From contig JAGFNK010000016.1 in NCBI GenBank assembly GCA_025769875.1, positions 1 through 64,000 on the forward strand: 64,000 bases of DNA, given 5' to 3'. A model generated the notes under the pieces. That model was given only the letters and a program-made list of their open reading frames with translations, had not been told where the DNA came from and did no database searches. How positions within the stretch are numbered: the stretch's first letter is position 1; the number at the start of each line of letters is the position of its first letter. Both the position numbers and the translations under genes were made by a program. This document shows, one piece after another, positions 20,203 to 31,117 of this stretch. The stretch is from Russula earlei (Eukaryota > Basidiomycota > Agaricomycetes > Russulales > Russulaceae).

Positions 20203-21166
20203 TGTCATGAATCATTCTCCGGAGAGGGCCTTTGAAGGACCCTTCCTCATAAGAGGAAACCCAGCCTCTATGGTGTCACCCTGTTCACTTGAGCAAAAGG
20301 GGTGAGTAGAGGTGTCCACAATATCGCGCGTGCATTGTCGCGCGAGCAATTCTCGGCACAATCGACATACAGCAAGCCCCACTTAGAGGCAACCCTTTTA
20401 GCAATAAAAGACAATACTAGGACCTTCCTAAGGACCCTTTATGATGACTATAAGTGCTCTACAATAGGCACTAACATAGTATCAAAGACCCTGCAACGCA
20501 TTATTAGACTAACTCTAATAACTATAAAACAAACTATAAGGCAATACTAGGGACCTTAATAGAAACATTAGGGTCGACTTTAAGGACCCTAATAGAACTA
20601 TATAAGGGGCCTTATAGAATAACACTACTCCCCGAACCAGACTACAAGTCCTCAAATGACCAGCCCTAAACTAACTAACAGGAAATGAATCAGGTGTTTG
20701 CACGTGTACTAAAACAGTGAACACGTGGACAAGGAAGGCTCTTACTCATCAAGAGAAGCCTTCTTACTCAGCAGCTTACCGAGCATGACTGAGCATGCTC
20801 AGTAAGCGTACTCCAACTTCTTACTCATCACTCTATTGTGCTTGATAACAAGGTTATGACTTGTTCCATAATTAGCAGTTCTCTTGTATTATATAAGTGT
20901 TCAATAAGGTAGCGGACAGTCCTCAGACTGTCCATTTGTTTACGGCACTCCCCATCCCTGGGATACTCCTTTAAGGACTGTCCCCTTGTGACTATCCTGG
21001 CCTCTTCTCTGCATGACTGCTTGACTCTCACAGAAACAGTGCCTCTCTGGTATTTGTTACTACTCTGGACTCTACTCCTTGCCCACACTGTCTTGGACGT
21101 CTATCGACTCATCTTCAAGCTTATCCCTCGCTCTTGAACTGGATAGTTCAACAGTGAGTCTTGACA
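20203..21166 (+). mobile_element. Solo LTR-A inside the hAT transposase
   Basis: A 964 bp block starts TGTCATGAATC and ends TCTTGACA, with duplication GGTGG (20198-20202, 21167-21171). Precise removal joins the transposase exon (..THIAKWVAECN..) in frame, which confirms the borders. Confidence 0.95.
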
Positions 21167-21763
21167 GGTGGCAGAATGCAACCGTCCTCTGCAAATTGTC
21201 TCTGATCCTGAGCTCATCGATATTTTCAAGACCAGGCACCCCAACCGTAAAGTTCCATGTCCAAACATGGTTCAACGTGATGTTAAGGCTGCATACATCA
21301 AGTGCCATGAACAGATAAGCAAACTACTGTGAGAACACCCAGGTCGCATTCACTTTGCGACTGATTGTTGGACTTCAACCAACCACTGCGCGTTTGTTGC
21401 CTGGACTGTACACCTTGAGCATCAAGGTGCCATGCTAGCTTTCTTACTCAATATCATTGAGGTTCCGGAATCTCATATGGGTACAGCTTTGGCAAAGGCC
21501 TTTCAGAAGATGCTCGAAACATTTGGACTCCAAGATCGTATTCTGGCCATAAACGCTGACAATGGATCTGTGAACGACAAGCAGACCAAAGCTCTCACAA
21601 CGATGGAGAACTCTTTTGATGGACAAAACTGCGTCCGCTGTTTCAATCACACTCTGCATCTCTCGGCCAAAGCCCTCCTCAGCCCATTCAACGCTGCATT
21701 AGCTGGCATATCCGATAACAATGATGACGTTGGTGAAGATGGTGCACTCGATGAAGAGGACAA

Positions 21764-21816
21764 GGATGAAGACGAAGATGAGGATGAGGATGAGGATGAG
21801 GATGAAGATGAAGATG
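21764..21816 (+). repeat. Acidic hexanucleotide run (GATGAR)n
   Basis: Imperfect repeats of GATGAG/GATGAA encode an Asp/Glu run in the hAT transposase, in the variable insertion domain. Such acidic loops are common there and length variation is likely tolerated. Confidence 0.85.
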
Positions 21817-23377
21817 GATCGGATGTACCAGATGAGGATAATGATGATGATGGTATTGATGAACTTGAGAACCTAGACAAGGAGAAGAAGGAAGAGATCA
21901 TGGAAACTACAGCTACTGTTCGTCAAATCGTGACAAAGGTATGTACTATCTTAGTTGTTCCCCAGGACTCGGAGTAACCACTGATCTTGATTCAATAGCT
22001 TCGTCGTCTGTCATTTGCTATCATTCACTCAACAACTATCACTCTCCCGAAGTGGCACAAGTGTTGCAAGGAGCTCGGACTCAAGCCGCGCCTCATGCCA
22101 CGTGATGTTGTGACATGCTGGAATTCGACATACTACATCCTTCATTTTGCAACAAAATATCGTGAGGTTATTGATGCAATGACAGCCAACAAGGTCCTCA
22201 AGCTTCAGAAGTATGAGCTTGATGATGAAGAGTGGGTTATCATTGAAGATCTTGTCTTGGTACTACGGGTAAGTCATATTTTTACTTAAATTGAATTAAT
22301 TCCTAATATCTCCCCAAAGCAATTCAAGAACATGACTATCTTCTTTTCACAAGACTCCGCGGGAGTTGCTGCCGTCATTCCCGCAATGGATCGGCTTACC
22401 AGCCATCTCAACCCAAAGACAGGGAAAGAGTTCCCAGCTGCTCTCATTGAAGCCATGAAGCTTGCACGCAAGAAAATGAACCATTACTACTCCCTCACCG
22501 ACGATTCTATTGCATACTGCATCGCTATGGTTCTACACCCTGGCATGAAACTCAAATAATATTTTTGCAACCAGAATTGGGAAGGTGAATGGATTGAGGT
22601 GGCGGAGAACCTTGTTTATGATGAATACGCAAAGTATGAGAAGCCTACCACTGATGACCTGGACCGAGACTCAGCCCAAATGAAAGAAGCATACACATCA
22701 TTTGGTAATCTCTCTGTCACTACCCAACTCCACCGGAACAAGGTCCAGGCCTACTTGAGCCTCCCTGTCGAAAATGTCAAAGATCCACTGAAGTGGTGGT
22801 ACAACGACCATTTCGTATATCCAAGCCTTCATTGTATGGCTTTGGATTATCTCAGTATCCCTGCCACCTCGACAGCTGTTGAATGGGTTTTTTCACAAGG
22901 CCACACCTTCTCCCATTCACGTGCAACAATCTCTCATTGAGTTCAATTTGAGCTTTTCTCTGCTTTGGTTCCTGGGCCCATTGCGGTCTCCTTGTGTTTG
23001 ATGATGTGTTGGCTGCAGTGTCATCAAAAAAGAACATTTTGCTTGATTAGTTATACTACGTACTTCTTTTATTTTACTAGCTAGTGATACATACGTGAAA
23101 CCTGTGGTTTTTTCTTACATACCGTGGTTATTATAGAACCTGTCAAGACTCACTGTTGAACTATCCAGTTCAAGAGCGAGGGATAAGCTCGAAGACGAGT
23201 CGATAGACATCCAAGACCGCGTGGGCAAGGAGTAGAGTCCAGAGTAGTAACAAATACCAGAGAGGTATTGTTACTGTGAGAGTAGAGCAGTCACACAGGG
23301 AAGAGGCCAGGATAGTCACAAGGGGATGGTCCTTAAAGGAGTATCCCAGGGATGGAGAGTGCTGTAAACAAATGGAC

Positions 23378-24204
23378 TGTCAAGACACGTACTGCTGATC
23401 ACTAAGGACTCAGGAGCAGGTGGGCAAGGGTCGGAACAGATGGTACGCGGCGAAGGCGGCGTTGAACAGGAGGACGAGCCAAGCGACGAGGAGGTACCAG
23501 ATGGGGACTGGTAGGTGTTGCAAGAGGCAGAGGCGAAGACTGGAGGCCAGTGCAGCGAGGGGCTTTAGACAAGGTGGTCGTTGAAGAGTACCTTGGAGGC
23601 GAGGGAAGTCTTTAAACTGAGCGGTCACAGGGGAGTACCCAGGAGTATGAGAGTATCACAAATGGACAGTCTGACGACTGCCATGCTTCATTGGGGCTTA
23701 TATACAGTGTACAGGGTCGATTACAAAGCACTAGGACTATTCTAGACTCTTTGGTACCATCCAATAGGACTACAGAGGCATAAACTTGCTTGTGTCAAGT
23801 TTCAGGCTTACTGAGCGCATTACTGATCATTGTGGAGCGATGACATCATTATGATGTCACTGTGGGGCGCTTAGTGAGCCTATGAGGTCACTGTGGAGTT
23901 GCTCAGTCAGCTATGATGTCATTGGAGCCTTGATGATGTCAGATGATTTATGCAACAGTTTCTAAGAGTTTGTGCCGCTGTTTCGGGTCCATGGTGGCTG
24001 GGTGGCCATGTGGCTGCCACGCGATGATTACCCGATTAGGAAACGGGTGCCTGGTCGTGTTATAGTGCCTTTGCAATAGCGATATCTTGTACCACAGGAA
24101 GGATAGCCCAGAAAATGAAGGGAGTCGGCAATGTAAAGTGAGAGAGGTCTTTCTTGAGTAAAATAGGACAATCCTCGGCCAGGACTTGGCCTTGGTTCGT
24201 AACA
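23378..24204 (-). mobile_element. Solo LTR-D inside LTR-A
   Basis: An 827 bp block starts TGTCAAGACAC and ends TTCGTAACA, with duplication TGGAC (23373-23377, 24205-24209). The insertion point is exactly in the LTR-A word TGGACAGTCTGAGG, which is also the self-priming sequence of family D. Confidence 0.93.
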
Positions 24205-24315
24205 TGGACAGTCTGAGGACTGTCCGCTACTTTATTGAGCGCTTATATACTACAAGAGAACTGCTAAATAGGGAACAAGTCATAACCTTATTATCAACCA
24301 CAATAGAGTGATGAG

Positions 24316-24561
24316 TGTTGGAGCTATAGAATAAGAGCTCAGTCTTGTGTGTAAAAGACTGTATTCAGGTTAGTGTGCTAACCTATAGAATAAGAGCTAT
24401 GTACAGTATTAGCTTTAAAGGAGTGTAAAGAAATTGTAGTACTGACCTCAGTCTTGTGTGTAAAAGACTGAGGGAAAACGAACGATAACTAAATTCGAAT
24501 TATTTACACGTACGGTCTGGATTGTCCGTTCGCGCAGCACTTAGCGGCTGCACGTCCAACA
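24316..24561 (-). repeat. 3' LTR of Copia-E
   Basis: This 246 bp LTR differs from its partner at 28584-28829 at three sites, each a CG in one copy and TG or CA in the other. Confidence 0.93.
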
Positions 24562-24574
24562 CGCCCCCTCAGCC

Positions 24575-26435
24575 TGGGTGGCGCGCGTTCTCTCCCATTT
24601 CCATCGCGAGACCTTTGTGCTTCTCGCAGCTGGGACCCTTTTTCAATACATTGGCTACTGGCTCTTCTGATGGAGTGTAGGCAAGATTGGTCCCCTGCAA
24701 GTCAACATTCTGCTGCAAGATAATGGTGTCACACCTCGGTGTGTTCTGGTGCAGTCATGGAACTCGGGGTTCCTGGTAATGGCGATGGTCGGCTGGTTGT
24801 CGACATGAACATGAGGGATTGTGAGGAGATGGGTCTTTTGGCCCAATCCAGTGAGTGGTTGCCTCGGCCTGGCGGCTTCTTCGGCGGCGCGTGCGCCCAC
24901 AGTGTGCTCTGCCTCAGTGCTCAAGGGTGCAACTGGGGCTTGCTTCTTTTGGCTCCAGTTTATGGCCCCACCTGTCAACATGAAGATGAAGTCCAGAATG
25001 GGCTTTGCTGGTCCAATCGGGGTCGACGTGTCTGACCGAGATCGGCTGGATGCCGGAGTCGCGCTGGAAGGTCGGGCGGTGGTCGTTCGTACCTCGGGTG
25101 TACTGGGTCGTGCGGTCGCGCATGCATTGGTGGTTATTCCCTGGGCACGCTTTCAAGAAGGTCTCGTCCATCAGTTCTCCGTTTAGGCGGGTGGACTTGT
25201 TGTCCATCTGATGGACTGCTAGACTCCTTTCTGCGGCAAGGGCCAGGGTGCAAGGGAGTGCCTGTATTCTGGTGGCACGATTTCGTCAGGGTCGTTGTCC
25301 TCGACTTAGGTGAGTCCCTGCGTGATGACGTGGGCCTTCCATTTTTGGTTTTTGTGGTTTGACCCCCTCTTTATTAGGAAGGTCTCTTCGCTTCCCCGCT
25401 GCATCTCCGTTCTGCGGACACGGCACACTTTTGAGGACGCTAGTGTTTTCGGACATGCGTTTCTCGTTGTTGCACGCCTTTGCCCGTTCGGTAGAATCTG
25501 CATGGGTTGTCACCTCAGCATAGGACTTGGGGTTAATGGCTACATTTTTGTGTGCCGCGTTTCCCTGCTCGGTATGTTTCATTCGGTGCTCATGCGGGAT
25601 GGGGGAATGGCGAGCGTCCTTGTCATGGACGGGTGTGCGAGTGGCGCGTTTTGGGCGCATTTCAGGTTGTGAGGAAGCTTGGTCCTCAGGTGCGTTGTTA
25701 TCGCGTTGCAGCTGTGTGTCTTGCGGTTTGGCATGCGATGCCTTTTCCGCTTCTCCTTCATTCGGCTCCTCCACTTCGTCGCCTTGGTCGGGTGTGAGCG
25801 CGCGTGTGATGCACTTTGGTGGTCCCGTGGCGGATTGCGCAGGTGAGTCTTCTGCCTTGTGAATTGTGAGCTGACTTTGTGGTGTTTCAGGCTGAGCGGG
25901 CAGGGCTTTGCCTGCTCGGACGCCTTGCGGTTTGGCGTGCGGCGCCTGCTCCGCGTTGTCAACCTGTTTCAGGCTGAGTGGGCAGGACCCTGCCTGCTCC
26001 GACGCCTTGCGGCTTCGCGTGCGGCGGCTGTTCCGCATTGTCCACCGGTTCCGCCACCCCCTCAAATTGATTACCATTTCCCAATTTTTGGCTCTATCAG
26101 CTGTTCCGTCGTATTCGAGGATTACGCGTTCGATGCATGACATGGGGCCCCCTTCGTTGGATATGATGGTGCGGGGTGTGATGGTGCTAGGGGTGGGGCA
26201 ATGGGCAGGCTTGGCTGCCTGTTGCGTGTGCTTTGCATGGCCTGGGAACGCGTGCACCAGTGACCTTTGGGTCAGCATGGTGGGTCTCTTCTCCGGGGCG
26301 TGTGCAGATGCGCGCGTTCCGAGGACGTGCAGCTGAGAGGGGTCAGGGTTGTCCCTGCTCCATGCCTCTTCGAGCGTCAAGTCGTCCAAGGCACGCGTGG
26401 ACGGTTTTGTGTCTGTACACGTCGCCCGGACCCTA
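24575..26435 (-). pseudogene. pol: Copia-E pol remnants (integrase tail, RT, RNase H)
   Basis: Read on the minus strand, 26458-25286 is an open 390-codon stretch. It starts near the HVLGTRASAHAPEKR segment (the copia VFGSxAxAHxP motif after integrase) and runs through the low-complexity linker before RT. About 25207-25100 holds an RT piece, QMDNKSTRLNGEL, where the family has MDVKSAYLNGEL. Then DYRLTF-like and GYLF-like segments and an RNase H part (GGAINWSQKKQAPVAPLSTEAE) follow at 24980-24655. The integrase core and the RT YVDD region are absent, so this copy cannot move alone. Confidence 0.8.
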
Positions 26436-28514
26436 TTAAGAGGTGTCCTGGGTCGCACGTTTTGCGACTTTGATGTGTTGTGGCATACCTGGGGTGTTAA
26501 TTTGATGCATGCATCCCCTTTCAGCTAGGGATGTTTGTGCTTCTCGCCCGGTGTGATCGCCCCCTCCATCTAATCGGAGGGTCTTCAAGCATTGGCCAGT
26601 TGTGGGCTCAACGTGCGCGGTGTGCGGTTGGAGGTATTGGGGCGCTTCCGATTTGCGCTTCAGCCCGCCGGCGTGTTCCCGCGGTTCCGTTTTTGCCCAG
26701 TCAGAAAACTGGGGTGTTCTAGTGGGTGGTTTCCCACATGTGTCTGAGAGGTCCCGGTCTAACGCGGTGTCAGCGCGCGTTTCCGGTGTCTTCAGGGTCT
26801 CGCTTGTTTCTATGCCTTTGACCATTTCTTTTTGTAGCATTTGTGTTGCATGGTCGGAAGCTGAGTGTCTGACACGTTGGTGCCAAGTGTCGAGGGAGGC
26901 CTTGGAGGCCATTGTGCGTGCGGTAAGGGCAGCTTCAAATTTGTGGCTGCCTTCCGCGAGGGATTGGTCTAGCGTCGCTGTGCGCGCTGACTCGGGTTTG
27001 GCTGTTTGCATGGCCATGATGTACAAGCTTTCATGTAATGTTCCCTCACATATCAATTGGTTCTTGTTGTATATTCCACATGTCTCTCCCTGGAATTGCA
27101 CTGCCACCCCACGTTGGACGAAATGGGAGACCGATAAGAGGTTCCCTTTGAGGTCCAGGATGTACAGGATGTCGCGGAGTAATGCGATACTCCGCGCACC
27201 GTTTGCGTGCATCCGGACTTGTATTTGCCTGGTTCCGGTGGCGGTTATGGCACTATTGTTGCCTAAGGCAACTAGAATGGGTGATGCGAGTGGGGTGAGG
27301 TGTATGAACCAATCACGATGGGATGTCATGATGCGCGAGGTTCTAGAGTTGAGGAGCCAGCTGTCTCTGAGATCAGCGGCTCGTAGCTGCTCCTGAGTCG
27401 TGGCCACGCGGATCGGCTCATCTTCGACTGCCAGATGTAATGAGATGCTGTTATCAGATGTGGGGATGTATGCGATGGCAGCGCTGGCTGGTAGCTGAGC
27501 TGCGGGCGTCGCTACGATGTGCACGCTTGTGCCGGTCCCAGTGGTCGTGGGCGTCGCTGCGTTGTGCGCACCTGTGCCAGTCATTGCGGGCGTGGGCGTC
27601 GCTGCGATGTGCGCGCTTGTGCCGGTCCCAGTGGTCGTGGGCGTCGCTGCGTTGTGCGCACCCGTGCCAGTCCTAGCTGCTGCTGCTTTGTCCTCCGGTT
27701 TTCCGTGAATTTTCCAGCATTTGTGTGTATTGTGCTCCCTGCGTCTGCAGTGAGTGCACTTCGGTGTGCGTTTCTCGTTCTGCGCCTCCCGGTCCTTTCC
27801 CATTTGGGCCGCCTTTGCATGGTGAGGTGTGGCCGTGTCATTGGTCAATCGGATCCAACGCTCCTCGTGGAGGATGCGGTCCGTGACGTGCTCGGCTGTT
27901 AGATGGCTGGGCGGCGTCGAGTGAAGAGTGGCCTTGAGTTTGGCCATCTTTTCTGGTAGCGCGAGAATTAGCATCCAGATGAGGACTTTCTCGTCTATTG
28001 GGTAACCAAATTTCTCGAGGGTTCGGGCTGCGTGTAGCTGTCGTAATATCTGGGGAGCCATGGGTTCCATTTCGGTGAATGTAGCCCAGTATAGGTCTGT
28101 CAGTAGGTGTGCGACGCGTTGCTCGCCCTTCCTGGCAAAGTGCTTTTCAAGTGTGTCCCAAGTGTTTTTGGCTCCAGCAATGCCTAGGGCAGTGTCGAGA
28201 GCGTGCCCTTTTAACGTGAGTAAAATGTGGGAGTGCGCTTCACGATCTTTCTGCTCCCAGTCGGCGAAGCCGCTCGGGTCATTGCTGAGGTCCGGTTTTG
28301 AGTATGTCTGTTTTAAGATTTCCATTAAGCCGTTTACTTTGAATACTGCCTCTATTTCGGCTTTCCATTGTGTGTACGCGACCGTGCCACCTTCGAAGAG
28401 TGGTCCGTCGTAACCGTGTTGGCCGCCCATGTAAGTTTTTCCCGCGGCTCCTACGGTGGGAGCGTGGCTGCCTCTCGAGGGCGCGACGTTTGCGGTTGCT
28501 GTGGGGGCGCTCAT
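26436..28514 (-). CDS. gag: Copia-E Gag-protease ORF, protease inactive
   Basis: A 692-codon ORF starts at 28514, about 70 bp inside the 5' LTR. The Gag part has the UBN2/gag_pre features YDGPLFEGGTVAYTQW and WDTLEKHF, then a zinc knuckle, CTHCRRREHNTHKC. Thr/Ala-rich 30-residue repeats follow. The protease site reads WLLNSRTSRIMTSHRDW where the family has LLDSGASRHMTS; the catalytic Asp is Asn, so the protease is dead. A GAG-pre-integrase piece (DTWHQRVRHSASDH) comes next, then unrelated-looking tail residues where the integrase should begin. The long open frame despite the lost Asp suggests recent decay. It is encoded on the strand opposite to the hAT gene. Confidence 0.88.
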   Translation of the reverse strand: MSAPTATANVAPSRGSHAPTVGAAGKTYMGGQHGYDGPLFEGGTVAYTQWKAEIEAVFKVNGLMEILKQTYSKPDLSNDPSGFADWEQKDREAHSHILLTLKGHALDTALGIAGAKNTWDTLEKHFARKGEQRVAHLLTDLYWATFTEMEPMAPQILRQLHAARTLEKFGYPIDEKVLIWMLILALPEKMAKLKATLHSTPPSHLTAEHVTDRILHEERWIRLTNDTATPHHAKAAQMGKDREAQNEKRTPKCTHCRRREHNTHKCWKIHGKPEDKAAAARTGTGAHNAATPTTTGTGTSAHIAATPTPAMTGTGAHNAATPTTTGTGTSVHIVATPAAQLPASAAIAYIPTSDNSISLHLAVEDEPIRVATTQEQLRAADLRDSWLLNSRTSRIMTSHRDWFIHLTPLASPILVALGNNSAITATGTRQIQVRMHANGARSIALLRDILYILDLKGNLLSVSHFVQRGVAVQFQGETCGIYNKNQLICEGTLHESLYIMAMQTAKPESARTATLDQSLAEGSHKFEAALTARTMASKASLDTWHQRVRHSASDHATQMLQKEMVKGIETSETLKTPETRADTALDRDLSDTCGKPPTRTPQFSDWAKTEPREHAGGLKRKSEAPQYLQPHTAHVEPTTGQCLKTLRLDGGGDHTGREAQTSLAERGCMHQINTPGMPQHIKVAKRATQDTS
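27506..27685 (-). repeat. Two 90 bp tandem units in Copia-E gag
   Basis: The word GCGTCGCTGCGATGTGC recurs with a 90 bp period (27506 and 27596). A half-unit similarity of 45 bp is also visible (27551). It encodes a Gly/Thr/Ala/His repeat after the zinc knuckle. Whole-codon units keep the frame. Confidence 0.88.
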
Positions 28515-28583
28515 GGTGTTTCGTTACGCGATTTGGAAGCTGGTGGGAGTTCGTGATGTCAGGGACGACCAGGTCTCATAATC

Positions 28584-28829
28584 TGTTGGAGCTATAGAAT
28601 AAGAGCTCAGTCTTGTGTGTAAAAGACTGTATTCAGGTTAGTGTGCTAACCTATAGAATAAGAGCTATGTACAGTATTAGCTTTAAAGGAGTGTAAAGAA
28701 ATTGTAGTACTGACCTCAGTCTTGTGTGTAAAAGACTGAGGGAAAACGAACGATAACTAAATTCGAATTATTTACACGTACAGTCCGGATTGTCCGTTCG
28801 CGCGGCACTTAGCGGCTGCACGTCCAACA
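28584..28829 (-). repeat. 5' LTR of Copia-E
   Basis: This is the upstream LTR for the minus-strand element, 246 bp, TG..CA ends, followed by the ATGAG duplication. It keeps the CG at the three variable sites more often than its partner. Confidence 0.93.
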
Positions 28830-29586
28830 ATGAGTAAGAAGTCGGAGTGCACTTACTGAGCATGCTCAGTCATGCTCAGTAAGCTGCTGAGTAAGAAGGC
28901 CTCTCTTGATGAGTAAGAGCCTTCATTGTCCACGTGTTCACTTGTTTTAGTGCACGTGCGAGCATCTGATTCATTTCCTGTTAGTTAGTTTAGGGCTGGT
29001 CATTTGAGGACTTGTAGTTTGGTTAGGGAACAGTGTTATCTTATAAGGCCCTGATATAGTTCTATTAGGGTCCTTAGAGTCAACCCTAATACTTCTACTA
29101 AGGTCCTTAGTATTGCCTTATAGTTTGTTCTATAGTTATTAGAGTTGGTCTAATAACGCGTTGTAGGGCCTTTGATACTAGGTTAGTGCCTATTGTAGAG
29201 CTCCTAGGATCGTTCCAAAGGGTCCTTAGGAAGGCCTTAATACTGTCTTTTGTTGCTAGAAGGGTTGCCTTTAAGTGGGGCTTGCTGTATGTCAATTGTG
29301 CCGAGAATCGCTCGCGCAACAATGCGCGCGCGATATTGTGGACACCTCTACTCACCCCTTTTGCTCGTGTGAACATGGTGACACCATAGAGGCTAGGTTT
29401 CCTCCTATAAGGAAGGGTCCTTCAAGGGCCCTCTCCGGAGAATGGTTCATGACAGAACCCGTACCAGTAACAGTGAACCCGAGCAATGTATGGTGAAACT
29501 GTACCCTTTATCTGTAAGGGTATGGTGTTCATGGGTACGGGTAGGGGTTCAGGAAAATTTACCCGGGGGTTACCTGTTTCACACCT

Positions 29587-30109
29587 TAGTTACCATGACA
29601 TGCTGCCTTGCTGGCCTCACCTGCCCCAGCTGTCTCAGTTCTGCATACTGCCATCTCCATCCAGTTGGCTACCACTGCACCCTCTATCATCATCCCTGCT
29701 CCATCCACTTCCATTGTCACCCCCACTCTGTCCATCTCTGCCATTGCCCCAGCTCCATTTGCTGCCACCTTCTTGGTCTCACTCCCAGCCTTCATCTCAG
29801 CACCTGCTACATTAGTTTCAAAATTGCATGACACCAGCACTGCTGCACTGTTGCAGTGCTGGTGTCATGCAATTCTGAAACTAATGTAGCAGGTGCTGAG
29901 ATGAAGGCTGGGAGTGAGACCAAGAAGGTGGCAGCAAATGGAGCTGGGGCAATGGCAGAGATGGACAGAGTGGGGGTGACAATGGAAGTGGATGGAGCAG
30001 GGATGATGATAGAGGGTGCAGTGGTAGCCAACTGGATGGAGATGGCAGTATGCAGAACTGAGACAGCTGGGGCAGGTGAGGCCAGCAAGGCAGCATGTCA
30101 TGGTAACTA
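29587..30109. repeat. Near-perfect 523 bp palindrome
   Basis: Bases 29587-29843 are the reverse complement of 29853-30109 with one mismatch that I can find, around a 9-base centre. The arms give identical 84-residue translations on opposite strands except for one residue. The content is the RNN/NNY low-complexity sequence. The left arm begins exactly at the hAT end, and the right arm ends 14 bp inside an LTR-B. The arms therefore include a 14 bp LTR-B end on both sides. Confidence 0.92.
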
Positions 30110-30275
30110 GCCATGTCAGTTCTCAAGCCTGAAGACAAGTTCAATAATAGAGATGTGTTCAAAGAATGGGCTGGTTCCCATTGTAAAGAATAAGGATCCC
30201 TGCAGCAGTCAAAGTGTTTTATGCTAAACAGGTTATGGTCAATAGACCCTTCCTAGTACAACTCGGTCCATTGAG

Positions 30276-31103
30276 TGTCAAGACATGTACTGCTGATCAC
30301 TAAGGACTCAGGAGCAGGTGGGCAAGGGTCAGAACAGATGGTACGTGGCATAAATGGCGTTGAACAGGAGGATGAGCCAAACAACTAGGAGATACCAGAT
30401 GGGGACTGGTACATGTTGCAGAAGGCAGAGGTGAAGAGTAGAGGCCAGTGCAGCGAGGGACTTTAAACAAGGCGGTCATTGAAGAGTACCTTGAAGACAA
30501 GGGAGGACTTTAGACTGAGCAGTCACAGGGGAGTACCCAGGAAGATGAGAGTATCACAAATGGACAGTCTGACGACTGCCATGCTTCATTGGGGCTTATA
30601 TACAGTGTACAGGGTCAATTACAAAGAACTGGAACTATTCTAGACCCTTTGGTACCATCCAATAGGACTACAGAGGCATAAACTTGCTTGTGTCAAGTTT
30701 CAGGCTTACTGAGCGCATTACTGATCATTGTGGAGTGATGACATCATTATGATGTCACTGTGGAGCGCTTAGTGAGCCTATGAGGTCACTGTGGAGTTGC
30801 TCAGTCAGCCATGATGTCATTGGAGCCTTGATGACATCAGATGAGTTATGCAACAGTTTCTAAGAGTTGGTGCCACTGTTTCGGGTTCTTGCTGGCTGGG
30901 TGACCATGTGGTTGCCACGCGATGATTACCCGATTAGGAAACAGGTGCCTGGTCATGTTATAGTGCCTTTGAAATAGTGATATCTTCCACCGCAGGAGGG
31001 GTAGCCCAAGAAATGGAAGGGAGTTGACAATGCAAAGTGAGAGAGGTCTCTCTTGAATGAAACAGGATAATATACGGCCAGGACCTGGCCTTGGTTCATA
31101 ACA
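30276..31103 (-). repeat. 3' LTR of Gypsy-D
   Basis: The 828 bp LTR starts TGTCAAGACATG on the plus strand and ends TTCATAACA. It contains TGGACAGTCT (30561-30570) about 30 bp from the minus-strand TATA box. Confidence 0.95.
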
Positions 31104-31117
31104 TTCATCCCCTCTTT
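31104..31117 (-). other. Gypsy-D polypurine tract
   Basis: The minus strand reads AAAGAGGGGATGAA directly before the 3' LTR. This is the expected plus-strand primer site. Confidence 0.7.

Larger units (their letters stand above)
19157..23050 (+). pseudogene. hAT transposase, intron-containing, decayed
   Basis: The N-terminal exon encodes a Ser/Lys-rich leader. A BED-type zinc finger follows, with the HFFTCLSKHCK and LKHHAIRCF residues. Introns with GT..AG borders are at 19731-19781, 20128-20179, 21939-21998 and 22269-22319 (51, 52, 60, 51 bp). The RNase H-like core shows Asp in HFATDCWTS, a second Asp in INADNGSVND, and the CFNHTLHL signature. An Asp/Glu-rich loop follows, then the C-terminal dimerisation region (WWYNDHFVYPSLHCMALDYL, FGSWAHCGLL). 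Stops at 20102, 21331 and 22951 (TGA) and 22556 (TAA) are each one C-to-T change from a sense codon. A frameshift lies near 22915. LTR-A interrupts the exon at 20203. Confidence 0.88.
24316..28829 (-). mobile_element. Copia-E, complete but deleted internally
   Basis: This is a 4,514 bp element with 246 bp LTRs (TGTTGGAGC..CGTCCAACA) at 24316-24561 and 28584-28829, and duplication ATGAG (24311-24315, 28830-28834). Coding runs on the minus strand. The LTRs differ at three positions, all CpG transitions, so it is the youngest LTR element here by that measure. A probable polypurine tract (minus strand GCTGAGGGGGGCG) lies at 24562-24574. The sequence ATTATGAGACC just inside the 5' LTR at 28573-28583 could pair with the anticodon arm of initiator tRNA-Met, as in Ty5 and copia, but the match is short. 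Confidence 0.93.
23141..29454 (-). mobile_element. Solo LTR-A, interrupted by LTR-D and Copia-E
   Basis: The LTR-A starts TGTCAAGACTCAC at 23141 and ends GTTCATGACA at 29454, with duplication GAACC (23136-23140, 29455-29459). Segments 23141-23377, 24205-24315 and 28830-29454 together make up one full LTR-A once the two inner insertions are removed. It is inserted in the 3' part of the hAT element, downstream of the transposase gene. Confidence 0.92.
18997..29588 (+). mobile_element. hAT transposon, split by two LTR-A insertions
   Basis: The ends carry a short inverted repeat, TAAGGTGTGA at 18997 and TCACACCTTA at 29579-29588. The subterminal word GGGTACGGGT appears near both ends. Inside is an intron-containing hAT transposase. 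Removing LTR-A (20203-21166) and the large LTR-A complex (23141-29454), each with its duplication, leaves about 3.3 kb, normal for an autonomous hAT. A clean 8 bp target duplication is not seen (AGTCACTA against AGTTACCA at best), and the right end abuts a palindrome, so the right flank may be rearranged. Confidence 0.75.

Noticed and set aside
18989..29596. Clean 8 bp target duplication for the hAT element
   Set aside because: The best pairing, AGTCACTA with AGTTACCA, matches at six of eight bases, and the right flank lies inside a palindrome, so it may be coincidence.
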